This document shows positions 1 to 8,348 of a stretch of 64,000 bases of DNA, in pieces. This DNA is from Flexivirga oryzae (GTDB lineage: Bacteria > Actinomycetota > Actinomycetes > Actinomycetales > Dermatophilaceae), in assembly GCF_014190805.1 (NCBI RefSeq), contig NZ_JACHVQ010000001.1, forward strand, positions 868,001 to 932,000, written 5' to 3'. The notes under the pieces are model-generated. The model was not told the DNA's origin. It saw nothing but the letters and a program-made list of their open reading frames with translations, and ran no database searches. The first letter of the stretch is position 1. Each line of letters begins with the position of its first letter. The translations under genes were made by a program, and so were the position numbers.

Positions 1-1578
1 TTGGCGGTGATGGATGCCCGCACGTACGAAGGCCCGGGAGCTGAACGGCCACCGGCCGATCTGGACACGTTCCTGGACATGATCATCGAGGACGCCGGTG
101 TTGAGACCACGGCACTGCTCCGTGTCTTGGCGCAGCTTGCTCCCGGGACCTACGCGGCACGGGCTGCCGACGAGGCCGCTCGCCGCGGCGATCCGGTACC
201 GCCCTGGGTGGCGCGCCTGGCTGACGCCGAGGTGGTCGACGCGGGCCGGATGCAGGACGTACTCGGGGATGCCGGTGATTATGTCTTCCAGGTGCGGTCG
301 CCGGGGCTTCCGGCCTTCTCCATGCTGGTGTTCGTCGACCGGCGGTTGGGTCGAGCAGTGACCGACGCGTTCTCCGTCGAGGAGACGCTTGACGGCTTGC
401 GCCATCGATCGTTGCAGGCTGCTCCTGCCGGCGAGGTGGTCTGGCTCGGTGTCGACCGCGCGGCGGCACGTGGGGTGGTCGAGGCCGGGATCGAGTTGTC
501 GGCGATGTTGCTGCCGCAACCGGAGACCGATTCGTGGCCGATGTCGAGAGCCATGACGGAGTGGGTCATGCGGATGCTGCCGCCGGCGGCGCCACCGGAG
601 ACGCCGGAGATCGATGATCGCGCGCGGGGGTCCCTCCTGGATGGCTTCCTGGCCTCGGAGCCAGGTATGGGGTTGCGCCGGGAGCGTGTCTCGCCGGAGA
701 CGGCGCGATCGATCGCCGAACTGCTGGTGGACTTCGCGGTCAACTACGGCACGGGAGATCCGCTGGAGTGGAGCCCGCGTGGTGTCGACGAATTCTTCGA
801 ATGGTGGACGAGGAAGGTGGTCGCACCGGAACTGGACAGCGATGTTCCGGAGGTGGCAGAGGCTTGGGTGAGGTTCGCTCTGGGGCGAAACGGTATGTCG
901 CCAAAGGTGATCCGTCACGCGCTGGATGCGATCAATGAGCTGAGCGGCGACTACTACGCGGGGCGCTACCACCAACCGGAACTCGATGACGGCTTCGACC
1001 CGGTAGGGCTCGACATCACCGATCTGGTGGGCCGCATCCAGCGGATGTGGGGTCCTCGGTTGGACATAGCGGATCACGAATTGCCCTTCACCGTGGGATC
1101 GGAGGAAGCGCTGTTGGCGCTCACCGACGAGCCGTTGCCGGCCGACGAGTTCGACTGGAGCGTCGTGGCCGACGCCATACATGAGGCGGTGGCCGCAGTG
1201 CTGCCGCTCATCGACCGCGGCGCGGATGCTCACCCGGTGGCAGCCGACGAGGTGCGCACCGCCCAGCGACGCCTGTTGGCGATGGCCGCGAGTGACGCGC
1301 CGGGTTGGTTTTCGCCGCGGTCGAAGCCGACGAGCAACGCATCGGCGATCTGCTGGCTGGTCGGCCGGGCGAACGACCTGCTGAATCCTTATGGTCCGCT
1401 GACGGCTGCGATGCTCGCCGAGGCCGTCGGCGGGACTGGCGCACCGAGCCAGCGGGCGGCCAGGTTGCAGACGCTGCTCGGTATGCCGACGGGCTATCGG
1501 CACACGATGATGGGCGATGCACGCCTCTTGGTCAGCGAGTTCAGGGCGCAACTCATCGAACTGCGGGACGCGCCGTAA
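1..1578 (+). CDS. hypothetical protein, 525 aa or longer
   Basis: The reading frame is open from the first base of the window, so the true start may lie upstream; in-frame candidates inside are TTG at 1, GTG at 7 and ATG at 10. Codon use is typical of the genome, with GC-rich third positions across the whole length. The product is soluble, acidic and has no signal peptide, membrane segment or motif I recognise. It resembles large uncharacterised actinobacterial proteins of mixed helical character. It is convergent with the HNH gene, 29 bases between stops. I can assign no function; that it is a real gene is supported by length and composition. Confidence 0.7.
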   Translation: MAVMDARTYEGPGAERPPADLDTFLDMIIEDAGVETTALLRVLAQLAPGTYAARAADEAARRGDPVPPWVARLADAEVVDAGRMQDVLGDAGDYVFQVRSPGLPAFSMLVFVDRRLGRAVTDAFSVEETLDGLRHRSLQAAPAGEVVWLGVDRAAARGVVEAGIELSAMLLPQPETDSWPMSRAMTEWVMRMLPPAAPPETPEIDDRARGSLLDGFLASEPGMGLRRERVSPETARSIAELLVDFAVNYGTGDPLEWSPRGVDEFFEWWTRKVVAPELDSDVPEVAEAWVRFALGRNGMSPKVIRHALDAINELSGDYYAGRYHQPELDDGFDPVGLDITDLVGRIQRMWGPRLDIADHELPFTVGSEEALLALTDEPLPADEFDWSVVADAIHEAVAAVLPLIDRGADAHPVAADEVRTAQRRLLAMAASDAPGWFSPRSKPTSNASAICWLVGRANDLLNPYGPLTAAMLAEAVGGTGAPSQRAARLQTLLGMPTGYRHTMMGDARLLVSEFRAQLIELRDAP

Positions 1579-1607
1579 CCCCCACCTCGAGGTGGTGCCG
1601 TGTGTGG

Positions 1608-2936
1608 TCAGGCAGCACGCCATTGAATGCGGTGGATTCGCCAGCTGATGTCGATGAGCGCTCGATCGAGATGGGATCGAGTCGGTGGTGGCATGCCGGG
1701 TGGTGCGGGTGGTCTGCTGGTGGCGGTGAGGCTGCCGGTGGTGGTGGTGGTTTCGCCGGCGTGGCCGGTGATGTTGATGTCGGGGTGTTCTTTGACTTGG
1801 TTGCAGCGGGCGCACAGGCCTTGTCCGTTGCGTTCGCAGGTTTCGCCGCCTGTTGCGTGGGCTTGGATGTGGTCGATGTGTTTGATGGGGGCGTCGCACC
1901 AGGGTGTGCGGCAGGTGTGGTCGCGTAGCCGGATCAGGTGGGCCAGGAGGCCGGGGTAGGTGCGGGCGTGGGAGTCCATGCCGATCAGGTCGCCGGTGTC
2001 GGGGTAGGTGAAGATCCGCCGGATCTGGGTGCGCACCTCCGCAGCGGTGTCGTTGGTGGTGTTGACCCATTCGCGGGCGAGGTCGGCGGGGATGGGCCCG
2101 TAGTCGGGTACGTGGGCGGGGGTGTCGCCGGTGAGGGTGTCGATGGGCATGAGCAGGTCGACGTGGATGTCGGCGCTGCCGTCGGCGGGTGCGTGTCCGG
2201 TGACGCGCTGCACGAGGGTGTCGGCCATGACCTGGCCGCGGGGTTGGTCACTGTGTGCGGCGGCCGCGGTTTTGAGGGCGGCGTAGCAGGCGACGCCGTC
2301 TTTGACCGGCAGGAGCGCGGTGAGCCAGGCCATGCAGTCCGGTGCTGGTCGCAGGGTGACCCGCCGGTCGGCTTCGGCCTTGGCGCGGCGGTGGACGAAG
2401 GCTTGCGGGTCGGCGGCGTAGGCGTGCTTCGTCGCTTCGGCGACCAGGCGGCGGTGACTTGTGTGCCCGAGGTCGTCGGCGAGGGCGGCGTCCACGGCGG
2501 TGCGGTCCTCGCGGGTCAGGTACGCGGTCTGGGCGACCAGGGCGGTGGCGTCGCGTTCGTTGATGACCCCGGCCGCGAGCGCGGCGTAGGTGTGGGGCAT
2601 TTCCTCGGTGAGGGCGTGGGCCAGCCCGAGCAGGCGGGACCCGAGGTGGGGTGAGCGGCGTTGGGCCAGGGCGATCTGGGAGCCGACGAAGCGTGCGGTG
2701 GTGGCCCGGTCGATGCCGCGGGCGGTGTCCTTGTCGCGTTGGCGGTGGTGGGCCTGGACGGTCAGTCGTGCTTGGCGGGCGCACAGGGCGTTCTTGAGTT
2801 CTTCGAGGGCGCGGATCTCCGCGAGCGGATCGTCGGTGGCAAGGTCGCCGCCGACATCGTGCAGGAGGGTGCGCAGCGTGGATGCGTCGACGACCGGGCC
2901 GCCGTCGTCGATCGTATCTTTCTGCGTGTCGTCCAT
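1608..2936 (-). CDS. DUF222 / 13E12-type HNH endonuclease-like protein
   Basis: 442 aa. The N-terminal two thirds is the DUF222 region found in the multicopy 13E12 REP proteins of Actinobacteria. The C-terminal part carries an HNH nuclease-type module: CRTPWC, then IKHIDHIQ with the His-Asp-His core, then CARCN, which gives paired cysteines for zinc and the HNH catalytic histidines. The family is predicted to cut or nick DNA, but its biological role is unsettled. The gene is monocistronic, and a near-palindrome TTCGATTATAGTCGAA lies just upstream of its start. The tail after the HNH module is rich in Thr and Pro and probably disordered. Family assignment is confident; activity is inferred. 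Confidence 0.88.
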   Translation of the reverse strand: MDDTQKDTIDDGGPVVDASTLRTLLHDVGGDLATDDPLAEIRALEELKNALCARQARLTVQAHHRQRDKDTARGIDRATTARFVGSQIALAQRRSPHLGSRLLGLAHALTEEMPHTYAALAAGVINERDATALVAQTAYLTREDRTAVDAALADDLGHTSHRRLVAEATKHAYAADPQAFVHRRAKAEADRRVTLRPAPDCMAWLTALLPVKDGVACYAALKTAAAAHSDQPRGQVMADTLVQRVTGHAPADGSADIHVDLLMPIDTLTGDTPAHVPDYGPIPADLAREWVNTTNDTAAEVRTQIRRIFTYPDTGDLIGMDSHARTYPGLLAHLIRLRDHTCRTPWCDAPIKHIDHIQAHATGGETCERNGQGLCARCNQVKEHPDINITGHAGETTTTTGSLTATSRPPAPPGMPPPTRSHLDRALIDISWRIHRIQWRAA

Positions 2937-2939
2937 GTG

Positions 2940-2955
2940 TTCGATTATAGTCGAA
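2940..2955. promoter_or_regulatory. near-palindrome upstream of the DUF222-HNH gene
   Basis: TTCGATTATAGTCGAA has perfect 5-bp arms around a TA-rich centre and ends four bases before the start codon of the minus-strand gene. The AT-rich core (TATAAT-like read on the minus strand) suggests a -10 region or an operator. It is seen in sequence only; no function is known. Confidence 0.35.
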
Positions 2956-2989
2956 ACTTGCTGATATGCAACACTTTTCGCTCACCAAT

Positions 2990-3030
2990 GTTATCCACAT
3001 CCCTCGCAAAACAAGGGGGATGTGGATAAC
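2990..3030. repeat. perfect 14-bp inverted repeat containing two DnaA-box 9-mers
   Basis: The arms at 2990-3003 and 3017-3030 are perfect reverse complements around a 13-base loop. Each arm contains TTATCCACA, the classical DnaA-box consensus, at 2991-2999 (+) and 3021-3029 (-). The hairpin lies after the stop of the minus-strand gene at 3067-3516, so it may simply act as its transcription terminator. An actinobacterial-type box TTGTCCACA (minus strand) lies nearby at 3629-3637. Either reading is an inference. Confidence 0.5.
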
Positions 3031-3066
3031 TTCGAACAAGCCGTACCGTCGGCTGCCCTTCGTTCA

Positions 3067-3516
3067 TCAGGCCGCGACCCGATGCCGTGCGGCCTGTCGG
3101 GCCACACGCTTCAGGTGCCGTGTGTATGCCGCGGGTGCGCCGGCAGGCAACGTCATGTGCAGGTTGCCGTACCAGACTCGAAAGACCCGCGGGTTCTTGT
3201 TGTGCTCGCCGTACCCGACGTCTCCCGTCGCGAGGATCCAGGCTCCGTTTGCAGCGGCGTAGTCCTCCAGCCATGCGTCCTGCAGGACACCGTTCGCCCA
3301 GCGGATGTGGACCTTGGTGCCGGTTCGAGCGCGTTGATAGACGCGAGCAACCTGCACCAGCGAGGCGTTGCTGCTCTGGCTGAGAGCGAGCGCATGGCTC
3401 CACTCGGCGGCGAGCATCGCATCCCGCCGGTGCGCCCGCCGACGACGTATGACGATCCACCACACGCCAACCACCGGTAACGCGAGCGTAATACAAGTCT
3501 CGATGAAGTCGGCCAT
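3067..3516 (-). CDS. small single-pass membrane protein, unknown function
   Basis: 149 aa. The start at 3516 is chosen because GGAGGAG stands six bases upstream of that ATG; the frame is open further but has no better site. Residues about 5-22 form one hydrophobic segment followed by RRRRAHRRD, consistent with an N-terminal membrane anchor and a cytoplasmic remainder. The soluble part is basic, with tryptophans and a C-terminal Arg-rich helix. I do not recognise a family. It sits among other small accessory genes between the HNH gene and a zinc-ribbon gene, all on the same strand. Confidence 0.6.
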   Translation of the reverse strand: MADFIETCITLALPVVGVWWIVIRRRRAHRRDAMLAAEWSHALALSQSSNASLVQVARVYQRARTGTKVHIRWANGVLQDAWLEDYAAANGAWILATGDVGYGEHNKNPRVFRVWYGNLHMTLPAGAPAAYTRHLKRVARQAARHRVAA

Positions 3517-3666
3517 GGTCTGCTCCTCCAATTGCGTAGTGATGCGAAATAGACTCTGCCTGTTGTGGAGGGCTCGGCCGACGGGCCCACACGAATCCTG
3601 TGCACAGGTGCGCACAGTCACGTCTGCATGTGGACAAGTGCGGAGCCAGTGTCACGCGGGCGCGTC

Positions 3667-3915
3667 TCATGCCCTCGACGTCAGGTGCCACTGGCCGCAG
3701 TCCGGGCACCGGTACATGCGCTTTTCCTGGCGGACACTCCACTCCCGGCCACCGAGCCACTCGTCGGCGAGTTCCTGGGAGGTGAGCGCGCGATCGAGGA
3801 ACTTCTGGGCGGATGCCGTGTCGGGGTAGCAAATCTTTCCCGACACGGCGCACCGCGGCAGTTGGGGCGTCTTACGGCAACGGAGCCATGTCCGCTGGCG
3901 ACGTCGGACGCGCAC
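3667..3915 (-). CDS. small CPDC zinc-ribbon-like protein
   Basis: 82 aa, basic. The C-terminal half has the pattern YRCPDCGQWHLTS. With the cysteine of SGKICYPD near the middle, this makes a partial zinc-ribbon, a layout common in small actinobacterial and phage-borne proteins of unknown function. The start codon is GTG and no strong ribosome site is visible, so the N-terminus may be shorter. It follows the secreted-protein gene by three bases on the same strand and may be co-transcribed with it. The gene call is moderate and the function unknown. Confidence 0.55.
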   Translation of the reverse strand: MRVRRRQRTWLRCRKTPQLPRCAVSGKICYPDTASAQKFLDRALTSQELADEWLGGREWSVRQEKRMYRCPDCGQWHLTSRA

Positions 3916-3918
3916 GGC

Positions 3919-4422
3919 TCACCGCCGGGACCAGTCGTTGCAGCCGGAGGTTTCGAAGACCTTGTCGGTCGGTGCGATGGTGACGACGGACTGGCCGGCC
4001 GAGTTGTTGTTGGCGATGATGTCGCTGAACGAACCGGACGTCCCCTTCAGTCGCGCCCAGTAGCAGTTACCGCTGTCGGGGGTGCCCGAGACGTACGTGC
4101 CCGGCTGGATGTCCGTGCCGACCTGGTAGGTCCCGTCGCCCGGGATGGTCGCCTTCGGCTTCGGCGTGGTCGTGACCGTCTTGGTCACCGCCGGTGCGTG
4201 CACAGTCTTGGTGACCGCCGGCGCATGGACCGTGGTGGTCACGGCACTCGCCGGCTGGGCATCTGGGGCCGGCGCGGTGACGGTTGCCGTGGTGCGGACC
4301 GTGCTCGTGACGGCCGGCGTCGCCGTGCCGGAAGAACCTCCACTTCCCGCGGCGGCGCCGATGATCAGGGCGACCACGGCGGTGCCGGAGTATCCGATGA
4401 TGTGCTTCGTCTTCGTGTTCAT
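3919..4422 (-). CDS. secreted or anchored protein with Thr/Val repeat linker and Cys-rich C-terminal domain
   Basis: 167 aa from the ATG at 4422, preceded by an AGGAG site. The N-terminus is a short basic stretch, MNTKTKH, then a hydrophobic segment (about residues 9-26), so the protein is probably exported or membrane anchored. Residues about 35-90 are low complexity, with a repeated HAPAVTKTV unit. The C-terminal 75 residues (DGTYQVGTDIQPGTY ... CYWARL ... SGCNDW) match a small domain I recognise from many actinobacterial secreted proteins and lipoproteins. It has two cysteines that could form a disulfide. Role unknown. It is divergent from the restriction-modification operon. Confidence 0.7.
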   Translation of the reverse strand: MNTKTKHIIGYSGTAVVALIIGAAAGSGGSSGTATPAVTSTVRTTATVTAPAPDAQPASAVTTTVHAPAVTKTVHAPAVTKTVTTTPKPKATIPGDGTYQVGTDIQPGTYVSGTPDSGNCYWARLKGTSGSFSDIIANNNSAGQSVVTIAPTDKVFETSGCNDWSRR

Positions 4423-4590
4423 GTCGTGCTCCTGTCGGTCAATTGCCCCCGTGTGGGGTATGCCGATCACTGTGCCTTCGGCCATCGACAGTGACAATTT
4501 GAGATAGTGATAAAGGGGATTATCAAAGCAACGCAGTCGGAACATCTCGTTAGTCGCTACTGTGATGACAGCACTCAGGAAGGAGGCGAC

Positions 4591-6669
4591 GTGGACACAT
4601 CGAACGGTTCATTGCTGCGTATGTCGCTGGCAGATGTCGCCCGCGCCGCGCGGGTCGAACGCCCCGTGGTGTCCATGTGGCGCAAGCGCACCAACCGCGC
4701 CGGCGTCGCCTTCCCGCAACCCGTCGGAACCCGGGACGGCCATCCCGAGTTCGACGCGCAGGCTGTCGCGGACTTCCTGCGCACCTCCGGTCTGGGCAAC
4801 AACCCGGAGGCCGCCGAGGATGTCGTCGCGGCGGCGCGACCACACGGCGCGCTGGCGGACGAGGTCTCGCCGGGGTTGGTCGTGGCTCTGCTCACGCTGG
4901 CCGACCGCAGCAACGAGCTGATTCGCGATCTCGACGAGGAGGATCTGGCGGATCTCGCGGCAACCATCGATCCGGACGACAGGTGCCTGCGCCGGGAGGT
5001 GGAGTCGGCGCTGCCGGTATCGACGGCACTGGCCGAGTATGTCGATCAGCTCGCCGAGTCGGCGTACTCCCCGCGGGCGGCGATCGGGGTGGTCGCGCGT
5101 GACGCGGCACGTCGCGCGGGCGGCGACCACCGCCGCGTGCTGCTCAGGGAGGACGCGACCCGGCTGGTTGCCACGATGGCGGCGGCGATCGGCCGTGCTG
5201 TGGGGCTGCCGGTCTTGCGGTTCATCGACCCGACGCTCGGCGACGGACGGATTCTGTCCAGAGTGGCGGACACGCTCGAGGGCGATGTCGCCGACTACGG
5301 CGTCATCGACACCGACTGCGCAGCAACCCGATTGGCGCGCTGCCGGCTGCTGACACGCGACGTGGTGGCCGAGTCGCTACCCGTGGTCGACGGAGACCCC
5401 GACCTCGGCGGACCCGGGTTGGTCGTCGGTGCGCTGCCCAGTGCGGGGGAGCCGACCGCGAGCACCGGGCAGATGCTCGACGCGCTGAACGACATCACCC
5501 TGATGATGTCGACGCAGCACTGGGGCGTGCTGCTCGCACCGAGCAGCGTGCTCACCGACCGGTTGCCGGCCGGACTTGTCGGGTTGCGCGACGCCGTGAT
5601 CCGTGACGGCCGACTTCGTATGGCGGTCAGGCTGCCGACCGGACTCGCGCCGCACCAGGGCCAAACCCATTTGGCGGTGTGGGTTTTCGGCCCCACTCCG
5701 CGCGAGGTGCCGCCGAGCGACCGTGGCACGGTCGTGGCCGACCTGAGCGACGTGACGCTGACCGAGGAGGTGCTCGACGAGTTGACGACCGACGCTGTCA
5801 CCTCACTCACGTCGGTGCGCTTCGCGACCCGGCTGCACGCCTTCCACCGCTCGACGATGATCCCGACCACCCGGCTGCTGACCGGCTCGGGGAGCCTGGT
5901 CGCCGACGCCACTCCGAGCACGTATGCCGACCCGGCTTCGCTCGCCGAGTGCGTCGAGCGACTGCGCATGCAGGCCGGTGACGCCGGCGTGGGCTGGTCG
6001 ACATACAGCAGCGGGGGCGGCGCGATGACCAGCGTCCCGACCGTCACGCTCGGGCGGGCGATCCGCGCCGGGTGGGTGCGCGTTGTCTCCGGACACCGGA
6101 TCCGCGAGCGCGACGTCGTGCTGCGTCCGACCGGTGCGGCGGTGATCGGCCCGGAGGAGGTCGCGGGCCGGTCACCGTGGGGCGCACGGCGGATCGGGTT
6201 GCTGGAGCTGGCGGCGGCATACCCGCGGGCCCAACTGACCGAGCCGGGCGACGTCGTCTTCGCCACCGGTCAGCAGGTCGGTGCGAAGGTCGACCGGGAG
6301 GGTGGCTCGGTGGTGCAGAGTCCCGCGCGGATCCTGCGGCTGGTCGGCGGGCCACCCGATGCGACGCTGCTGCCCGAGGTGCTTGCCGCGGACCTGCTGG
6401 CGCAACCGGTGGCGGCGCGCCGGTTCGAGAGCTGGCCGATCCGGCTGGTGCCGTCGGACGACCGCGATGCGTTGCACCGGCGGTGGGGTGCCCTGGCCGA
6501 TGCGGAGACGCGGTTGCGGGCCGAGCTGGCAGCAGTGCAGGAGTTGCAGGCCGCCCTCGTGGACGGCGTGGTCACCGGGTCGGTCCGGATCGCCGACGAT
6601 CGCCCTGCGAAGAGCCAAGACATGCAAGACAATTCAACACAGTCAATAGCTAAGGAAGCAGTCAAGTGA
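4591..6669 (+). CDS. HTH + degenerate N6-methylase + specificity-like fusion protein at the head of the type I RM operon
   Basis: 692 aa from GTG 4591, chosen because AAGGAGG lies just upstream; the frame is open back to 4507. Residues about 10-65 form a winged helix-turn-helix of the AlpA/excisionase kind (LADVARAARVERPVVSMWRK). Residues about 130-400 resemble an N6-adenine methylase core. A motif I remnant FIDPTLGDG occurs at 211-219, but the NPPF/Y catalytic motif is absent; the expected position reads VVGALPS (about 278-284). The last 180 residues resemble an HsdS half: a recognition domain with PGDVVFATGQQVGA, then a long helical spacer. It overlaps hsdM by four bases (GTGA). It is probably non-catalytic and may modulate or regulate the system; that role is an inference. 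Confidence 0.75.
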   Translation: MDTSNGSLLRMSLADVARAARVERPVVSMWRKRTNRAGVAFPQPVGTRDGHPEFDAQAVADFLRTSGLGNNPEAAEDVVAAARPHGALADEVSPGLVVALLTLADRSNELIRDLDEEDLADLAATIDPDDRCLRREVESALPVSTALAEYVDQLAESAYSPRAAIGVVARDAARRAGGDHRRVLLREDATRLVATMAAAIGRAVGLPVLRFIDPTLGDGRILSRVADTLEGDVADYGVIDTDCAATRLARCRLLTRDVVAESLPVVDGDPDLGGPGLVVGALPSAGEPTASTGQMLDALNDITLMMSTQHWGVLLAPSSVLTDRLPAGLVGLRDAVIRDGRLRMAVRLPTGLAPHQGQTHLAVWVFGPTPREVPPSDRGTVVADLSDVTLTEEVLDELTTDAVTSLTSVRFATRLHAFHRSTMIPTTRLLTGSGSLVADATPSTYADPASLAECVERLRMQAGDAGVGWSTYSSGGGAMTSVPTVTLGRAIRAGWVRVVSGHRIRERDVVLRPTGAAVIGPEEVAGRSPWGARRIGLLELAAAYPRAQLTEPGDVVFATGQQVGAKVDREGGSVVQSPARILRLVGGPPDATLLPEVLAADLLAQPVAARRFESWPIRLVPSDDRDALHRRWGALADAETRLRAELAAVQELQAALVDGVVTGSVRIADDRPAKSQDMQDNSTQSIAKEAVK

Positions 6670-8348
6670 ATGAACAGCAGCCGGAGCTTGGTTTCGATAC
6701 GGCCTCGCCTAGCGGCTCGGCCTACTCAACCAGCGCTGGGAAGCCGTCTGCCGCGTCCAGCGCTAGGAAGGCGTCGACCTCCAAGGAGCTGAAGGACACG
6801 CTCTGGAAGGCCGCGGACAAGCTGCGTGGGTCGATGGACGCGTCGCAGTACAAGGACGTGATCCTCGGGCTGATCTTCCTGAAGTACGTGTCCGACGCGT
6901 TCGACGAGCGGCGCGGGCAGATCCGCGCCGACCTGGAGGCGGACGGCTGGTCGGAGGAGCAGATCGGCGCGGTGATCGACGACGTCGAGGAATACACCGG
7001 TGCCGGTGTCTTCTGGGTGGGCGAGGAGGCCCGCTGGCAGTTCCTGGCCGATCACGCGAAAGGCCGCCCGGCGCAGGGCGATCGGGTGGCGCAGACCATC
7101 GGCGACCTCATCGACGGGGCGATGGATCTGCTGATGGGTGCCAACCCGTCGCTGAAGGGCACGCTGCCGCGCATCTTCGGCAAGCAGAACGTCGACCAGC
7201 GCCGGCTCGGTGAGCTGATCGACCTGTTCAACTCGGCGCGGTTCACCGGGCAGGGTGCGACGAAGGCCCGCGACCTGCTGGGGGAGGTCTACGAATACTT
7301 CCTGGAGAAGTTCGCCCAGGCCGAGGGCAAGCGGGGTGGCGAGTTCTACACGCCCGCCTCGGTGGTGCGGGTGCTGGTGGAGGTGCTGGAGCCGGACCAC
7401 GGCCGCGTCTACGACCCGTGCTGCGGGTCGGGCGGCATGTTCGTGCAGGCGGAGAAGTTCCTGGAGGCGCACGGCAAGGACGGCTCGGACCTGGCGGTCT
7501 ACGGCCAGGAGCTGAACGAGCGCACCTGGCGAATGGCGAAGATGAACCTCGCGATCCACGGCATCGACACCAGTGGTCTGGGTGCCGCGTGGCAGGACAC
7601 CTTCGCGCGGGACATCCATCCGGGGCTGGAGATGGACTTCGTGATGGCGAATCCGCCGTTCAACATCAAGGATTGGTCGCGCGCGGAGGACGACAAGCGC
7701 TGGGTGTATGGCGTGCCGCCCAAGGGCAACGCCAACTACGCGTGGATGCAGCACATCATCAGCAAGCTCGGTCCGAAGGGGTCCGCGGGTGTGGTGATGG
7801 CCAACGGGTCGATGTCCAGCAACTCCGGTGGGGAGGGGCAGATCCGGGCGAATCTGGTGGAAGCGGACCTGGTTTCGTGTCTCGTGGCCCTGCCGACGCA
7901 GCTCTTCCGCAGCACCGGCATCCCGGTGTGCGTGTGGTTCTTCGCCAAGGACAAGTCTGCGGGCAAGCAGGGCGCGGTCGACCGCACCGGTCAGGTGCTC
8001 TTCATCGACGCCCGCGAGCTCGGGCACATGGTGGACCGCGCCAACCGTGCGCTGTCGGACGAGGACATCGCCAAGATCGCCGACACCTACCATGCCTGGC
8101 GCGGTACGCACGCTCCTGCCGAGTATGCCGACATCCCCGGCTTCTGCAAGAGCGCAACCATCGCGGAGATCAAGGATGCGGGATACGCCCTGACTCCAGG
8201 GCGATTCGTCGGTGCTCCGGAGGTCGAGGACGACGGCGAACCCATCGAGCAGAAGGTCGAGCGGCTGTCCAAGGAGCTGCTCGCGGCGATGGATGAGTCG
8301 GCCCGGCTTGATGCGGTCGTGCGTGAGCAGTTGGGGCGGTTGGCATGA
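6666..8348 (+). CDS. hsdM: type I restriction-modification system, DNA methyltransferase subunit HsdM
   Basis: 560 aa, the usual size for HsdM. The N-terminal helical HsdM_N domain (from KDTLWKAADKLRGSMDASQYK) is followed by the N6_Mtase domain. Motif I is DPCCGSGGM at residues 250-258, which binds S-adenosylmethionine, and the catalytic motif NPPF is at 329-332. With HsdS it methylates adenine at the target site; with HsdR it forms the restriction complex. GTG start at 6666 with AAGGA about ten bases upstream. It overlaps both neighbours by four bases, so translation is likely coupled across the operon. Confidence 0.97.
   Translation: MNEQQPELGFDTASPSGSAYSTSAGKPSAASSARKASTSKELKDTLWKAADKLRGSMDASQYKDVILGLIFLKYVSDAFDERRGQIRADLEADGWSEEQIGAVIDDVEEYTGAGVFWVGEEARWQFLADHAKGRPAQGDRVAQTIGDLIDGAMDLLMGANPSLKGTLPRIFGKQNVDQRRLGELIDLFNSARFTGQGATKARDLLGEVYEYFLEKFAQAEGKRGGEFYTPASVVRVLVEVLEPDHGRVYDPCCGSGGMFVQAEKFLEAHGKDGSDLAVYGQELNERTWRMAKMNLAIHGIDTSGLGAAWQDTFARDIHPGLEMDFVMANPPFNIKDWSRAEDDKRWVYGVPPKGNANYAWMQHIISKLGPKGSAGVVMANGSMSSNSGGEGQIRANLVEADLVSCLVALPTQLFRSTGIPVCVWFFAKDKSAGKQGAVDRTGQVLFIDARELGHMVDRANRALSDEDIAKIADTYHAWRGTHAPAEYADIPGFCKSATIAEIKDAGYALTPGRFVGAPEVEDDGEPIEQKVERLSKELLAAMDESARLDAVVREQLGRLA

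Noticed and set aside
2248..3039. 263-codon minus-strand frame overlapping the DUF222 gene start
   Set aside because: It is a shifted frame of the same strand, Arg/Pro-rich with no domain, while the DUF222-HNH frame has clear motifs.
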